DNA of 36,258 nucleotides from Streptomyces sp. NBS 14/10. GTDB lineage: Bacteria > Actinomycetota > Actinomycetes > Streptomycetales > Streptomycetaceae. How positions within the stretch are numbered: position 1 is the stretch's first letter; every line of letters begins with the position of its first letter. Shown here piece after piece: positions 1 to 7,295 of the stretch. The position numbers were made by a program, and so were the translations under genes. The stretch lies in NCBI RefSeq assembly GCF_002224125.1, contig NZ_NCSM01000061.1, positions 1 through 36,258 of the forward strand. The letters run 5' to 3'. The notes beneath the pieces are model-generated. The model had not been told where the DNA came from, ran no database searches, and worked only from the letters and a program-made list of their open reading frames with translations.

Positions 1-2
1 GC

Positions 3-80
3 TACGGCAAGGACCTGTCGGCGTACGGGTTCGAGGACTACACGCGGATCAAGCACGTCATGACCTCACTGGACGGCTGA
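3..80 (+). CDS. Aldehyde dehydrogenase, C-terminal end (gamma-aminobutyraldehyde dehydrogenase type), partial
   Basis: Only the last 25 codons are in the window, running from base 3 to a TGA at 78–80. The tail contains YGKDLSAYGFEDYTRIKHVM, which is the typical end of NAD-dependent aldehyde dehydrogenases that oxidise 4-aminobutyraldehyde to GABA in putrescine breakdown. The family is also close to betaine aldehyde dehydrogenases, so the substrate is an inference. It is followed after 14 bases by a long hairpin. The presence of gabT (GABA transaminase), a PucR regulator and another aldehyde dehydrogenase within the next 13 kb supports a role in polyamine/GABA catabolism. The catalytic part lies outside the window. 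Confidence 0.72.
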   Translation, partial: YGKDLSAYGFEDYTRIKHVMTSLDG

Positions 81-94
81 CCCCGCTGGTGGCA

Positions 95-139
95 GGCATG
101 GTTCCCGGGACGCGCCCGCCGTGTCCTGGGAACCATGCC
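95..139 (+). terminator. Long hairpin terminator after the aldehyde dehydrogenase
   Basis: The arms at 95–113 and 121–139 are 19 bases each, pair with two mismatches, and enclose a 7-base loop. The outer part reads GGCATGGTTCCC on the left and GGGAACCATGCC on the right. There is no U-tract, as is usual for Streptomyces terminators. It lies 14 bases after the stop codon of the partial gene and 55 bases before the start of the Uma2 gene, so it should insulate the two. Confidence 0.75.
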
Positions 140-193
140 TATCGTTGTACCGCACGGCCGCGCACCCGAAGCGCGGCGGGGAGGAGCACGGCC

Positions 194-814
194 GTGACCA
201 TCGAGCTGACCGACAGGGTTGTACTGACCGACAGGATCGAGATGGCCGACAGGATCGAGAAGGCCGAAAGCCGAGAGCTGACTCTGGACTACTTGTTCGA
301 GCGGCTGGAGCAGATGCCAGTCCCCGAGGGCTACAAGGTCGAGATCGTCAAGGGGGCCATCTTCATGTCGCCGCAGCGGAGGAATCACTGGGACACGATC
401 ACCGCCGTTTACGAGCAATTGCGTGCCCAGTATGCGAGGAAGCGCCTGACATCGGACGTCCGGTTCGACTTCCCGGGCCTCAACGGGTTCTGCCCCGATC
501 TGGTTGCCCTGAAGGAGGACGCGAAAGCTGACGACAAGGGCCGGTGCAGGCCCGAGGACATGGAGTTCGTCCTCGAGGTCATCTCCAAGTCGACGGCCGC
601 CAACGACTACGGCGACAAGAAGGAGGTCTACGCCGAAGCCGAGGTGCCGGTCTACCTGATCGTCGATCCGTACACCGGCAGGTGCCACCTCCACACGCAC
701 CCCAAGGGGGGCGAGTATCTGAGCGAGCTGAAGGTCGCCTTCGGTGAGCCGATCGATCTGACGGACACGGTCGTCAAGCTCACCCTCACGACGGACGAGT
801 TTTCCCGCGGCTGA
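194..814 (+). CDS. Uma2-family (DUF820) putative restriction endonuclease-like protein
   Basis: The 206-residue protein has the PD-(D/E)xK fold signature of the Uma2 family: a conserved E in EIVKG near residue 50, PDLVAL with D102, and EVISKST with E128 followed by a lysine-rich segment and VPVYLIVDP. The family is abundant in cyanobacteria and actinomycetes and is predicted to be nuclease-like, but its biological role is not known. I chose the GTG at 194 because GGAGGA lies about 8 bases upstream; an in-frame ATG at 89 would start inside the terminator hairpin and lacks a ribosome site. The first 25 residues contain repeated TDR/ADR units from a short repeat (GACCGACAGG-like). The 3' end overlaps the convergent phosphodiesterase gene by 29 bases. 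It stands alone, with no methylase or toxin partner visible. Confidence 0.82.
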   Translation: MTIELTDRVVLTDRIEMADRIEKAESRELTLDYLFERLEQMPVPEGYKVEIVKGAIFMSPQRRNHWDTITAVYEQLRAQYARKRLTSDVRFDFPGLNGFCPDLVALKEDAKADDKGRCRPEDMEFVLEVISKSTAANDYGDKKEVYAEAEVPVYLIVDPYTGRCHLHTHPKGGEYLSELKVAFGEPIDLTDTVVKLTLTTDEFSRG

Positions 815-1496
815 CCCCCAGCAGCGCACACAGCGCCCCGATCCGGTTCGTCGTGATCGAGTCCACCCCCGCGCGCAGCAGCCGCGCCATCGACCGCCGG
901 GTGTCGGCGGTCCACGCGGAGACCAGCAGCCCGTCGGCGTGGTTGCGGGCGACCAGCTCCGGGGAGACCAGCCCGAAGCGGTAGTTGAGCCAGCGGGGGC
1001 GCAGGTCGGCGAGCAGCGTCGGGCGGGGTGGGGTCAGCGTGGTCCAGGTCAGGGCGATTTCGGCGTCCGGGTCCTCGCCGCGTACGGCGTACATGGCCGC
1101 CGGACCGCCGGTGTAGTAGGCGCGGTCGGCCGCCCCGGACTCATGGACCTCGGTCACGGCGCAGTGCGCGGCCGAGGCGTCGGGGAGGTCGATCATGATG
1201 CGGGTCGAGTCCGCCGCGGCGAGGGCGTCCCGCAGAAAGGGCACACCGCCGCCGGTGAGCCGCCGCACCTCACCGCCGGTCAGCGCGGCGAGGGGGCGGT
1301 CGTGCCCCCACAGCCGCTTGAGGGTCGCGTCATGGAGCAGCATCGGGACGCCGTCCTGGGTCAGCCGCACATCGATCTCCACCGCACCGGCCCCCGCGAG
1401 CACCGCGGAGCGGACCGAGGCGAGGGTGTTCTCGCGGCACACGTACGGGTCGCCGCGGTGGGCGACCGCCGTACACGCCGCCGCCGGCGCGGTCAT
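786..1496 (-). CDS. Glycerophosphodiester phosphodiesterase family protein
   Basis: The 236-residue protein carries the GDPD-type TIM-barrel motifs: AHRGD with H13, REN with E22, EIDVRLTQDG with E39 and D41, and LLHD with H54. These correspond to the catalytic histidines and the metal-binding acidic residues. The family hydrolyses glycerophosphodiesters to glycerol 3-phosphate and an alcohol. The usual internal IEIK motif is weak here (IMIDLPD), so substrate preference may differ. No signal peptide is seen, so the enzyme should be cytoplasmic. Its ATG overlaps the stop codon of the upstream deaminase gene (ATGA, 1493–1496), which implies translational coupling. Its 3' end overlaps the Uma2 gene on the opposite strand by 29 bases. 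Confidence 0.85.
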   Translation of the reverse strand: MTAPAAACTAVAHRGDPYVCRENTLASVRSAVLAGAGAVEIDVRLTQDGVPMLLHDATLKRLWGHDRPLAALTGGEVRRLTGGGVPFLRDALAAADSTRIMIDLPDASAAHCAVTEVHESGAADRAYYTGGPAAMYAVRGEDPDAEIALTWTTLTPPRPTLLADLRPRWLNYRFGLVSPELVARNHADGLLVSAWTADTRRSMARLLRAGVDSITTNRIGALCALLGVSRGKTRPS

Positions 1497-2515
1497 CGGC
1501 CCGCGACCGCCGTGTAGGCGTCGATCTCGGCCGATAGCCGCGCCTTGCCCGCCGGGTCCAGGAAGGACGCCTCGACCGCGTTCTTCGCGAGGGCCGCGAC
1601 GCCCGCCGCGTCCAGGTCCAGCAGCCGGGCCGCCACCGCGTACTCGGTGTTGAGGTCCGTGCCGAACATCGGCGGATCGTCGCTGTTGATGGTCACCAGC
1701 ACCCCGGCCTCGACCATCTCCCGCAGTGGGTGCTCGTCCAGCGTGGCGACCGCGCGGGTGGCGATGTTGGAGGTGGGGCAGACCTCGAGCGGGATCCGGT
1801 GCTCGGCGAGGTGCGCGAGCAGCTTCGGGTCGCGGGTGGCGCTGGTGCCGTGGCCGATGCGCTCCGCGCGCAGCTCGGTGAGCGCGTCCCAGATGGTCTC
1901 GGGGCCGGTCGTCTCGCCCGCGTGCGGGACGCTGTGCAGCCCGGTCGCGATGGCGCGGTCGAAGTACGGCTTGAACTGGGGGCGCGGCACGCCGATCTCA
2001 GGTCCGCCGAGACCGAAGCTGACCAGACCCGCCGGGCCCAGGTCACAGGCGATGCGCGCGGTCTCCTCGGCGGACTCCAGACCCGCCTCGCCGGGGATGT
2101 CGAAGCACCAGCGCAGCACGGTGCCCAGCTCGGCCTCCGCCGCCTTACGGGCGTCCTCGATCGCCTCGACGAAGGCGACATCGGGGATGCCGCGCCGCGT
2201 GGAGCTGTACGGGGTGACGGTCAGCTCGGCGTAGCGGATGTTCTGCCGGGCCATGTCGCGCGCTATCTCGTAGCTGAGCAGCCGTACGTCGTCGGCGTCG
2301 CGGATCAGGTCGACGACGGAGAGGTAGACATCGATGAAGTGCGCGAAGTCGCGGAAGACGAAGTAGTCCGCGAGGGCTTCGGGGTCGGCGGGGACCTTGG
2401 AGTCGGGGTGGCGGGCGGCGAGCTCGGCCACGATGCGCGGGGACGCCGAGCCGACGTGGTGCACATGCAGCTCCGCCTTGGGAAGGCCGGCGATGAAGGT
2501 GGTGAGATCGGTCAA
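1493..2515 (-). CDS. Adenosine deaminase-like amidohydrolase (possibly aminodeoxyfutalosine deaminase)
   Basis: The 340-residue protein is a COG1816-type metal-dependent deaminase. Visible motifs are ELHVHH (metal ligands H17 and H19), HAGETTGPE with the catalytic E, ERIGHGTS, EVCPTSN and INSDDPPMF. The start is TTG at 2513–2515, chosen because GGAGG sits 6 bases upstream. True adenosine deaminases have HxHLDG, where the Asp contacts the ribose; here the sequence is HVHHVGS, so that Asp is Val21. I recall that ADA-like enzymes of Streptomyces and Acidothermus were shown to deaminate 6-aminodeoxyfutalosine in the futalosine route to menaquinone, which Streptomyces uses, and this divergence fits such a role. 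That reassignment is inference; the superfamily call is secure. The gene is coupled to the downstream GDPD gene by a 4-base overlap. Confidence 0.88.
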   Translation of the reverse strand: MTDLTTFIAGLPKAELHVHHVGSASPRIVAELAARHPDSKVPADPEALADYFVFRDFAHFIDVYLSVVDLIRDADDVRLLSYEIARDMARQNIRYAELTVTPYSSTRRGIPDVAFVEAIEDARKAAEAELGTVLRWCFDIPGEAGLESAEETARIACDLGPAGLVSFGLGGPEIGVPRPQFKPYFDRAIATGLHSVPHAGETTGPETIWDALTELRAERIGHGTSATRDPKLLAHLAEHRIPLEVCPTSNIATRAVATLDEHPLREMVEAGVLVTINSDDPPMFGTDLNTEYAVAARLLDLDAAGVAALAKNAVEASFLDPAGKARLSAEIDAYTAVAGR

Positions 2516-2672
2516 CGGATCCTCCGGTAGGCGGCCGGCTGCGACGGGCTCCGGTCATCGTAATCGGGTGTCGGGGAGGGGGCGGCGCGGGTCGTGAACG
2601 GGCCTGGGCGCAGACCGCCGGTAGCGGTCGGGCACAGGCCGTAGCATGGGCGGACATCACCTGGGGGAGAGC

Positions 2673-3650
2673 ATGGCCGACCAGCCCGAGCAGTCCGACC
2701 AGCCGGAGCGCTCCGTACCGCCGGGGCGGTCCGACCAGCCCGAGCGCGCCGTACAGCCCGAGCAGCCTGAGCGTGCCGACCAGCCCGAGCAGTCCGACCA
2801 GCCTGCTCAGCCCGCACAGCCGAAGCGGCCTGAGCCGCGCGAGAGCGATCCGTGGGCCCCGCCGCAGCAGCGGGTGCCGCTGGACAAGCCGGCGGCGGGG
2901 CCCGCGGCGGCCGAGCCGCCGGCGGCTGTCCCGCCGGCCGCCGCCCCGGCGGTCGGCGCGCCGCCGATACCGGGCCCGCCCCTCGTCCCGCCGCCGCCCC
3001 CGATGCCCGGGCCGGGCCCGGCGATGGGGCCGGGCGCGGTGCCCCCGCCGCCTCAGGCGCCGACCGGCCCCGGCACGCCGAGCGCCTACCAGCCCCCGCC
3101 CGGGCCGTACGGGGCGGGGCCGTACGCGCCCACCGGCTACGGTCAGCTCAGCTATGGTCAGACCAGCTATGGCCAGACTGGGTACGGCCAGCCCGGGTAT
3201 GGCCAGTCGGGGTACGCCCAGCCCGGCTACGGCCAGCCGCCGTACGGAGCGCAGCCCGCCTACGGCTACCCGGGCTCGGGCTACCCGGGCCCGGCCTATG
3301 GGCCCGTCGCCTTCACCCCGGACAACGGCAACGGCACCGCCGCCCTGGTGCTGGGCATCGTCGGCACCGTCCTCTTCTTCAGCATCGTCTTCGGCGTCAT
3401 CCTCGGGGTGCTCGCGATCATCTTCGGGGTGCTCGGCCGAGCCAAGGCCGAGCGAGGCGAGGCCGACAACGGCGGCCAGGCCCTGGCCGGACTCGTCCTC
3501 GGGGTGATCGCCGTGGTCGCGAGCGTCGTGATGATCTTCGTCTATATCGCGGAGGACGACGACGATCCGGAGGACCCGTACGCCCACGGACCCGGCTACA
3601 CCCGCGGCGCCGCCGTCGTGGTCGTGGACGCCCCGGCCGACAGCCGCTGA
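2673..3650 (+). CDS. Proline/glutamine-rich DUF4190-type membrane protein (long form)
   Basis: I chose the ATG at 2673 because GGGGGA lies 6 bases upstream; an in-frame ATG at 2646 has no such site. The 325-residue protein has three zones. Residues 1–50 are repeats of DQPEQS/QPER type. Residues 50–215 are proline-rich and contain about eight GYGQ-like tetrapeptides. The C-terminal part is a DUF4190-like module: a long hydrophobic stretch, a linker RAKAERGEADNGGQA, a second membrane segment, and an acidic/charged tail. Membrane topology is predicted as two helices with a long disordered N-terminus, probably cytoplasmic. Function is unknown. A short paralogue lies at 4341–4781. The 3' end overlaps the convergent NADAR gene by 55 bases. 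Confidence 0.82.
   Translation: MADQPEQSDQPERSVPPGRSDQPERAVQPEQPERADQPEQSDQPAQPAQPKRPEPRESDPWAPPQQRVPLDKPAAGPAAAEPPAAVPPAAAPAVGAPPIPGPPLVPPPPPMPGPGPAMGPGAVPPPPQAPTGPGTPSAYQPPPGPYGAGPYAPTGYGQLSYGQTSYGQTGYGQPGYGQSGYAQPGYGQPPYGAQPAYGYPGSGYPGPAYGPVAFTPDNGNGTAALVLGIVGTVLFFSIVFGVILGVLAIIFGVLGRAKAERGEADNGGQALAGLVLGVIAVVASVVMIFVYIAEDDDDPEDPYAHGPGYTRGAAVVVVDAPADSR
3138..3260 (+). repeat. Degenerate 12-base coding repeat (GYGQ units)
   Basis: Inside the long DUF4190 gene, units of the form ggNtaYggNcag recur about eight times with third-base variation, encoding GYGQ or SYGQ/GYAQ tetrapeptides. Such Tyr/Gly/Gln tracts resemble low-complexity, prion-like segments. The variation at third positions shows selection at protein level rather than a recent tandem expansion. 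Confidence 0.7.
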
Positions 3651-4222
3651 CGGGCTTCCATCAGCGCGAAGCCCAGCAGATTCAGCCCGCGCCAGCGGGC
3701 CGGGTCCTGAGTCCGCTCGTCGTCCGCGGCCAGCCCGATACCCCATATGCGGTCCATCGGGCTGGCCTCCACCAACACCCGCGCCCCCGTCGCCAGCAGA
3801 TACTCGCGCAGCTGCGGATCCGCGCCGAACTTGTGCACGCTGCCCTGGATCACCAACTCGAAGCGGTGCCGCTCCCACTCCGCCTGGTCGAAGCCGCGCA
3901 CCGAACGGCCCGCGTCCTTGGCCTGCTTGGGATGGGTCGCCTCCAATGCCCGCCGCTCCGCGTCCGCGTCGCCGAACAGCCGGGCCTTGCCCGCCATCAT
4001 CCAATGCTCGGCCGTCGCATAACGGACACCGTCGACCACGAACTCCGAAGGCCACCACTGGCTGAAGCACCCGGGGCCCACACCACCGCCGCGCGGCGCG
4101 CGGTGGCCCCAGAACCACACGTACTTGAAGCGCTCGCCGCCCGCCGCCCGCTCGGTCAGCTCCGCCACCGAACGCGGCCCGCCGTCCGCCGAAACCGAAA
4201 CCGTCTCCCCGTTCGTCTCCAT
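3596..4222 (-). CDS. NADAR-family N-glycosidase (YbiA/DUF1768-like)
   Basis: The 208-residue protein shows the NADAR signature: KYVWFWGH (about 33–40), CFSQWWPSEF (52–61), TAEHWMMAGKARLFGD (70–85), a central RIWGIGLAADD segment and a terminal NLLGFALMEAR helix. NADAR proteins cleave N-glycosidic bonds; characterised members remove damaged riboflavin intermediates or remove ADP-ribose from guanine in DNA. Which reaction applies here cannot be told from sequence. I chose the ATG at 4220–4222; a longer open frame reaches 4312 but adds 30 residues without family character. No adjacent DarT-like toxin is present, so a housekeeping or metabolite-repair role is more likely. The gene lies between two DUF4190 genes and is divergent from the second one. 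Confidence 0.85.
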   Translation of the reverse strand: METNGETVSVSADGGPRSVAELTERAAGGERFKYVWFWGHRAPRGGGVGPGCFSQWWPSEFVVDGVRYATAEHWMMAGKARLFGDADAERRALEATHPKQAKDAGRSVRGFDQAEWERHRFELVIQGSVHKFGADPQLREYLLATGARVLVEASPMDRIWGIGLAADDERTQDPARWRGLNLLGFALMEARQRLSAGASTTTTAAPRV

Positions 4223-4340
4223 GCTCGGATTTTCGCATCCGCCACTGACAGTGCGGAGAGAGAGCCGCCGCCGTGGGTGGGCCCGAGGACCGGTCAGCCC
4301 ATAACATTGCACGGCACTTCATCAGGAGGGGAGACCAACC

Positions 4341-4781
4341 ATGTCCGCTACCAACCCACAGCCCGGCCCGTACGACCCGAACCAGTACGGCACGCCCCAG
4401 CCGCCCAACCAGCCCCCGCAGTACCCCGCCGGCGGTTACCCGGCCGGCGGCTACCCGCCCGCGGGCCACCCCGCCGCGCCGCCCGTCTACCCGGGCGCCA
4501 CCGGGATGCCCATGCAGCAGAGCAACGGCATGGGGACCGCCGCGCTGGTGTGCGGCATCATCGGGCTGGTGTGCGGGATCACCTACTTCCTGTGGGTCTT
4601 CGCCATCATCCTGGGCATCCTCGCGATCATCTTCGGCGCGGTCGGCAAGGGCAAGGTGAGCCGCGGCGAGGCCAACAACGGCGGCTCGGCCACCGCGGGC
4701 CTGGTCTGCGGAATCCTCGGCATGGTCATCCCGGCCATCTACCTGATGGCGCTCGACGCCGCGATCGACTCCGTCTTCTAG
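4341..4781 (+). CDS. DUF4190-domain membrane protein (short form)
   Basis: The 146-residue protein has a strong ribosome site, AGGAGGGGA, 7 bases before the ATG. Residues 1–60 are rich in Pro, Gln, Tyr and Gly (repeats of PAGGYP type). The remainder is a DUF4190 module with hydrophobic helices around 66–97 and 115–137, joined by GKGKVSRGEANNGGSA. That linker closely matches RAKAERGEADNGGQA of the long paralogue at 2673–3650, so the two are probably related by duplication. Function is unknown; such proteins are often annotated as integral membrane proteins in Streptomyces. It converges on the PAP2 gene, with a hairpin between them. Confidence 0.87.
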   Translation: MSATNPQPGPYDPNQYGTPQPPNQPPQYPAGGYPAGGYPPAGHPAAPPVYPGATGMPMQQSNGMGTAALVCGIIGLVCGITYFLWVFAIILGILAIIFGAVGKGKVSRGEANNGGSATAGLVCGILGMVIPAIYLMALDAAIDSVF

Positions 4782-4837
4782 CCCGTTCGTTCAGCCCGCC
4801 CGTTCGTTCAGCCCGATATTTCAGCCCGATCTTTCAG
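4782..4837. repeat. Short tandem repeats after the DUF4190 gene
   Basis: A perfect 17-base tandem duplication, CCCGTTCGTTCAGCCCG, occupies 4782–4798 and 4799–4815. It begins at the base after the stop codon. Decayed units with the core TTCAGCCCGAT or TTTCAGTCCC continue to about 4837. This probably arose by slippage; no coding role is seen. Confidence 0.75.
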
Positions 4838-4896
4838 TCCCTTCGTCCGGCCCGGTCATCGAGCCGGTCCAAGGGGCCGGAATCGGTGGTGCCGGT

Positions 4897-4936
4897 ACCG
4901 CCCCGACGGATCAGAAGTTCGCCGTGACGGGGCGGT
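4897..4936. terminator. Bidirectional hairpin between convergent DUF4190 and PAP2 genes
   Basis: The arms ACCGCCCCG (4897–4905) and CGGGGCGGT (4928–4936) pair perfectly over 9 bases. A further CGG/CCG pairing is possible inside after a small bulge. The position between two convergent genes supports a shared terminator. Confidence 0.6.
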
Positions 4937-4985
4937 CAGGCGACGGTGTGCGGTGACATGAGGAGCTGACGCCGGCTCCGGCTTC

Positions 4986-5843
4986 TCAGCGGCTCCGGTT
5001 TCTTCGCAGGAGCCCCCACACAGCCCACAGCAACAGGCCGGACAGACACCAGCTCCCGAACACGTCCAGCGGCCAGTGGTAGCCGCGCCGTACGAGCCCG
5101 ATGCCCACGGCGAGGTTCAGCAGCGCCACCGCCCCGACGAGCGCGCGACGCGTCGGCGGACGCCGCAGATACGGGCGCAGCAGCAGGACGGCCGCGCCGT
5201 AGGCGACCGCGGCGGTGGCGGCGTGGCCCGAGGGGTAGAAGCCGGAGCCGTCCGCGAGAGGGCCGGGTGGGCCGGGGCGGTCGATCAGGGCCTTGACCGG
5301 CGCGACGAGGGCCGGGACCAGCGCCATCGCCACGGCGGCCGCCAGCGGTGGCAGCCACCAGCGCGCCGCCCCCGCGCGCCGCTCCCGCCATGCCACCCAG
5401 CCGAGCACGGCCGCGAGCACCGGCAGGGCCACGGCCATGTTGCCGAGGTCGGCGAAGAACTCGGCGGCGGGGGAGGGAAGGAGCGCGGCGCCGAGCCCCG
5501 AGGACGCGGTGAGTGCCTTGGCCAGCCGCTCGTCGAGCGAGCGCAGCGGGCCGTGCGCGGCCACCTGCCAGGTGCACAGCGCGAACAGGGCCACCAAGGC
5601 GAGGACCGGAGTGAACGCAGAAATAATCGGCGGCCCCGGAACAGGGGGGGTGGTTCCGGGGCCGCCGTGGTGACCGGAATACCGCGCGCCCCGGGGGGTT
5701 TGGGGCGGGCGGCCATCCGATCGGTGAGGAGATCCGGAGCCGGAGGCTCCAGTGGTGTGCGCGAGGGCACAGCCGGGTCGGGGCTGGGGAAGCACCGGCT
5801 CGGCATCGCTCGCAGTCCCCTGCGAGCGGGGTGTTTCTCTCAT
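4986..5843 (-). CDS. PAP2-superfamily membrane phosphatase
   Basis: The 285-residue protein carries the three acid-phosphatase motifs of the PAP2 superfamily: KALIDRP (184–190), PSGH (204–207) and RRGYHWPLD (252–260, with the active H256 and D260). About five hydrophobic helices surround them (roughly 73–95, 118–150, 163–182, 208–223, 234–250, 262–279). Members dephosphorylate lipid phosphates such as undecaprenyl pyrophosphate or phosphatidic acid at the outer membrane face. The first 70 residues are polar and low in family character, so the true start could lie further in (for example a GTG near residue 17); the ATG at 5841–5843 has no clear ribosome site. It lies downstream of gabT on the same strand, 102 bases away. 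Confidence 0.82.
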   Translation of the reverse strand: MRETPRSQGTASDAEPVLPQPRPGCALAHTTGASGSGSPHRSDGRPPQTPRGARYSGHHGGPGTTPPVPGPPIISAFTPVLALVALFALCTWQVAAHGPLRSLDERLAKALTASSGLGAALLPSPAAEFFADLGNMAVALPVLAAVLGWVAWRERRAGAARWWLPPLAAAVAMALVPALVAPVKALIDRPGPPGPLADGSGFYPSGHAATAAVAYGAAVLLLRPYLRRPPTRRALVGAVALLNLAVGIGLVRRGYHWPLDVFGSWCLSGLLLWAVWGLLRRNRSR

Positions 5844-5945
5844 CTGCCACGACCGTACGGCAGCGAAGCCGCGCCCGACAGGCCGATCACCCAGCTGTCA
5901 TCGCCCTCGCACATCTTCTTCACGCCGCCCATCGATCACTCACAG

Positions 5946-7295
5946 TCACAGCTGGCCGAACGCCTCTTCGAGCACGTCAAGACCCTCGTTCAGCAGCTCC
6001 TCGCCGATGACCAGGGGCGGCAGGAAGCGCAGCACATTCCCGTACGTACCGCAGGTCAGGACCAGCAGCCCCGCGGCGTGACAGGCCTTGGCCACCGCCG
6101 CCGTCGCCTCCGGGTTCGGGTCCTTGGAGCCGGACTTCACCAGCTCGATGGCGATCATGGCGCCGCGGCCACGGAGGTCGCCGATGATGTCGTGCTTTTC
6201 CTGAAGCGCGGCGAGACGGGTCTTCATGATGTGCTCGATGCGCTGGGCCTTGGCGTTGAGATCGAGGTCGCGCATGGTCTGGATGGCGCCAAGGGCGGCG
6301 GCGCAGGCGACGGGGTTGCCGCCATAGGTGCCGCCGAGACCGCCGGCGTGGGCCGCGTCCATGATCTCGGCGCGGCCGGTGACGGCGGCGAGGGGGAGGC
6401 CGCCGGCGATGCCCTTGGCGGTGGTGATGAGGTCGGGGACGAGGTTCTCGTGCTCGCTGGCGAACCACCTGCCGGTGCGGCAGAAGCCGGACTGGATCTC
6501 GTCGGCGACGAAGACGATGCCGTTGGCGCGGGCGAACTCGGCGATCTTGGGGAGGAAGCCCGGGGCGGGCTCGATGAAGCCGCCTTCGCCGAGGATGGGT
6601 TCGATGATGATGGCGGCGACGTTGTCGGGGCCGACCTGCTTGGTGATCATGTCGATGGCCTGGGCGGCGGCCTCGTCGGCGCAGTGCTCGGGGCCGGTGA
6701 GCCAGCGGTAGGGGTAGGCGACCGGGACGCGGTAGACCTCGGGCGCGAAGGGGCCGAAGCCGTGCTTGTACGGCATGTTCTTCGCGGTCAGCGCCATGGT
6801 GAGGTTGGTGCGGCCGTGGTAACCGTGGTCGAAGACGACGACGGCCTGGCGCTTGGTGTAGGCGCGGGCGATCTTGACGGCGTTCTCGACGGCTTCGGCG
6901 CCGGAATTGAAGAGGGCGGACTTCTTGGGGTGGTCGCCAGGGGTGAGGGCGGCCAGCTCCTCGCAGACCTGTACGTAGCCCTCGTAAGGGGTGACCATGA
7001 AGCAGGTGTGGGTGAAGTCGGCGAGCTGGGCGGTGGCACGGCGGACGACGGCCTCTGCGCTGGAGCCGACGGAAGTCACGGCGATGCCCGAGCCGAAGTC
7101 GATCAGAGAATTGCCGTCCACATCCTCGATCACCCCGCCACCCGCCCGCGCGGCGAACACCGGCATGACGGTCCCCACCCCACTGGCCACCGCCGCGGTC
7201 TTGCGCGCGAGCAGCTCCTGGGACTTCGGGCCGGGGATCGCGGTGACGATACGGCGCTCCTGTGGGAGGGAGGGGCCTCCGGACAGTTCGGTCAT
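5946..7295 (-). CDS. gabT: 4-aminobutyrate aminotransferase (GABA transaminase)
   Basis: This 449-residue class III PLP aminotransferase converts GABA and 2-oxoglutarate to succinic semialdehyde and glutamate. Motifs are NSGAEAVENAVK (130–141), YHGRT (159–163), VADEIQSG with D265 binding the pyridine ring, and TTAKGIAGG with the Schiff-base K294. The length and the N-terminus (ERRIVTAIPGP) match actinobacterial GabT. I chose the ATG at 7293–7295 with GGAG about 7 bases upstream; the open frame extends about 360 bases further but without homology-like character. It is divergent from the ATPase gene at 7597. The PucR regulator and an aldehyde dehydrogenase nearby could regulate and complete the GABA route. 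Confidence 0.93.
   Translation of the reverse strand: MTELSGGPSLPQERRIVTAIPGPKSQELLARKTAAVASGVGTVMPVFAARAGGGVIEDVDGNSLIDFGSGIAVTSVGSSAEAVVRRATAQLADFTHTCFMVTPYEGYVQVCEELAALTPGDHPKKSALFNSGAEAVENAVKIARAYTKRQAVVVFDHGYHGRTNLTMALTAKNMPYKHGFGPFAPEVYRVPVAYPYRWLTGPEHCADEAAAQAIDMITKQVGPDNVAAIIIEPILGEGGFIEPAPGFLPKIAEFARANGIVFVADEIQSGFCRTGRWFASEHENLVPDLITTAKGIAGGLPLAAVTGRAEIMDAAHAGGLGGTYGGNPVACAAALGAIQTMRDLDLNAKAQRIEHIMKTRLAALQEKHDIIGDLRGRGAMIAIELVKSGSKDPNPEATAAVAKACHAAGLLVLTCGTYGNVLRFLPPLVIGEELLNEGLDVLEEAFGQL

Noticed and set aside
3138..3260. Regular repeats that might suggest a CRISPR-like array
   Set aside because: They are 12-base in-frame codon repeats encoding GYGQ, without spacers.
2145..4469. 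774-codon open frame on the minus strand
   Set aside because: Arg/Gly/Ala-rich composition typical of antisense frames in GC-rich DNA; it overlaps the deaminase, both DUF4190 genes and NADAR, all of which have clear motifs.
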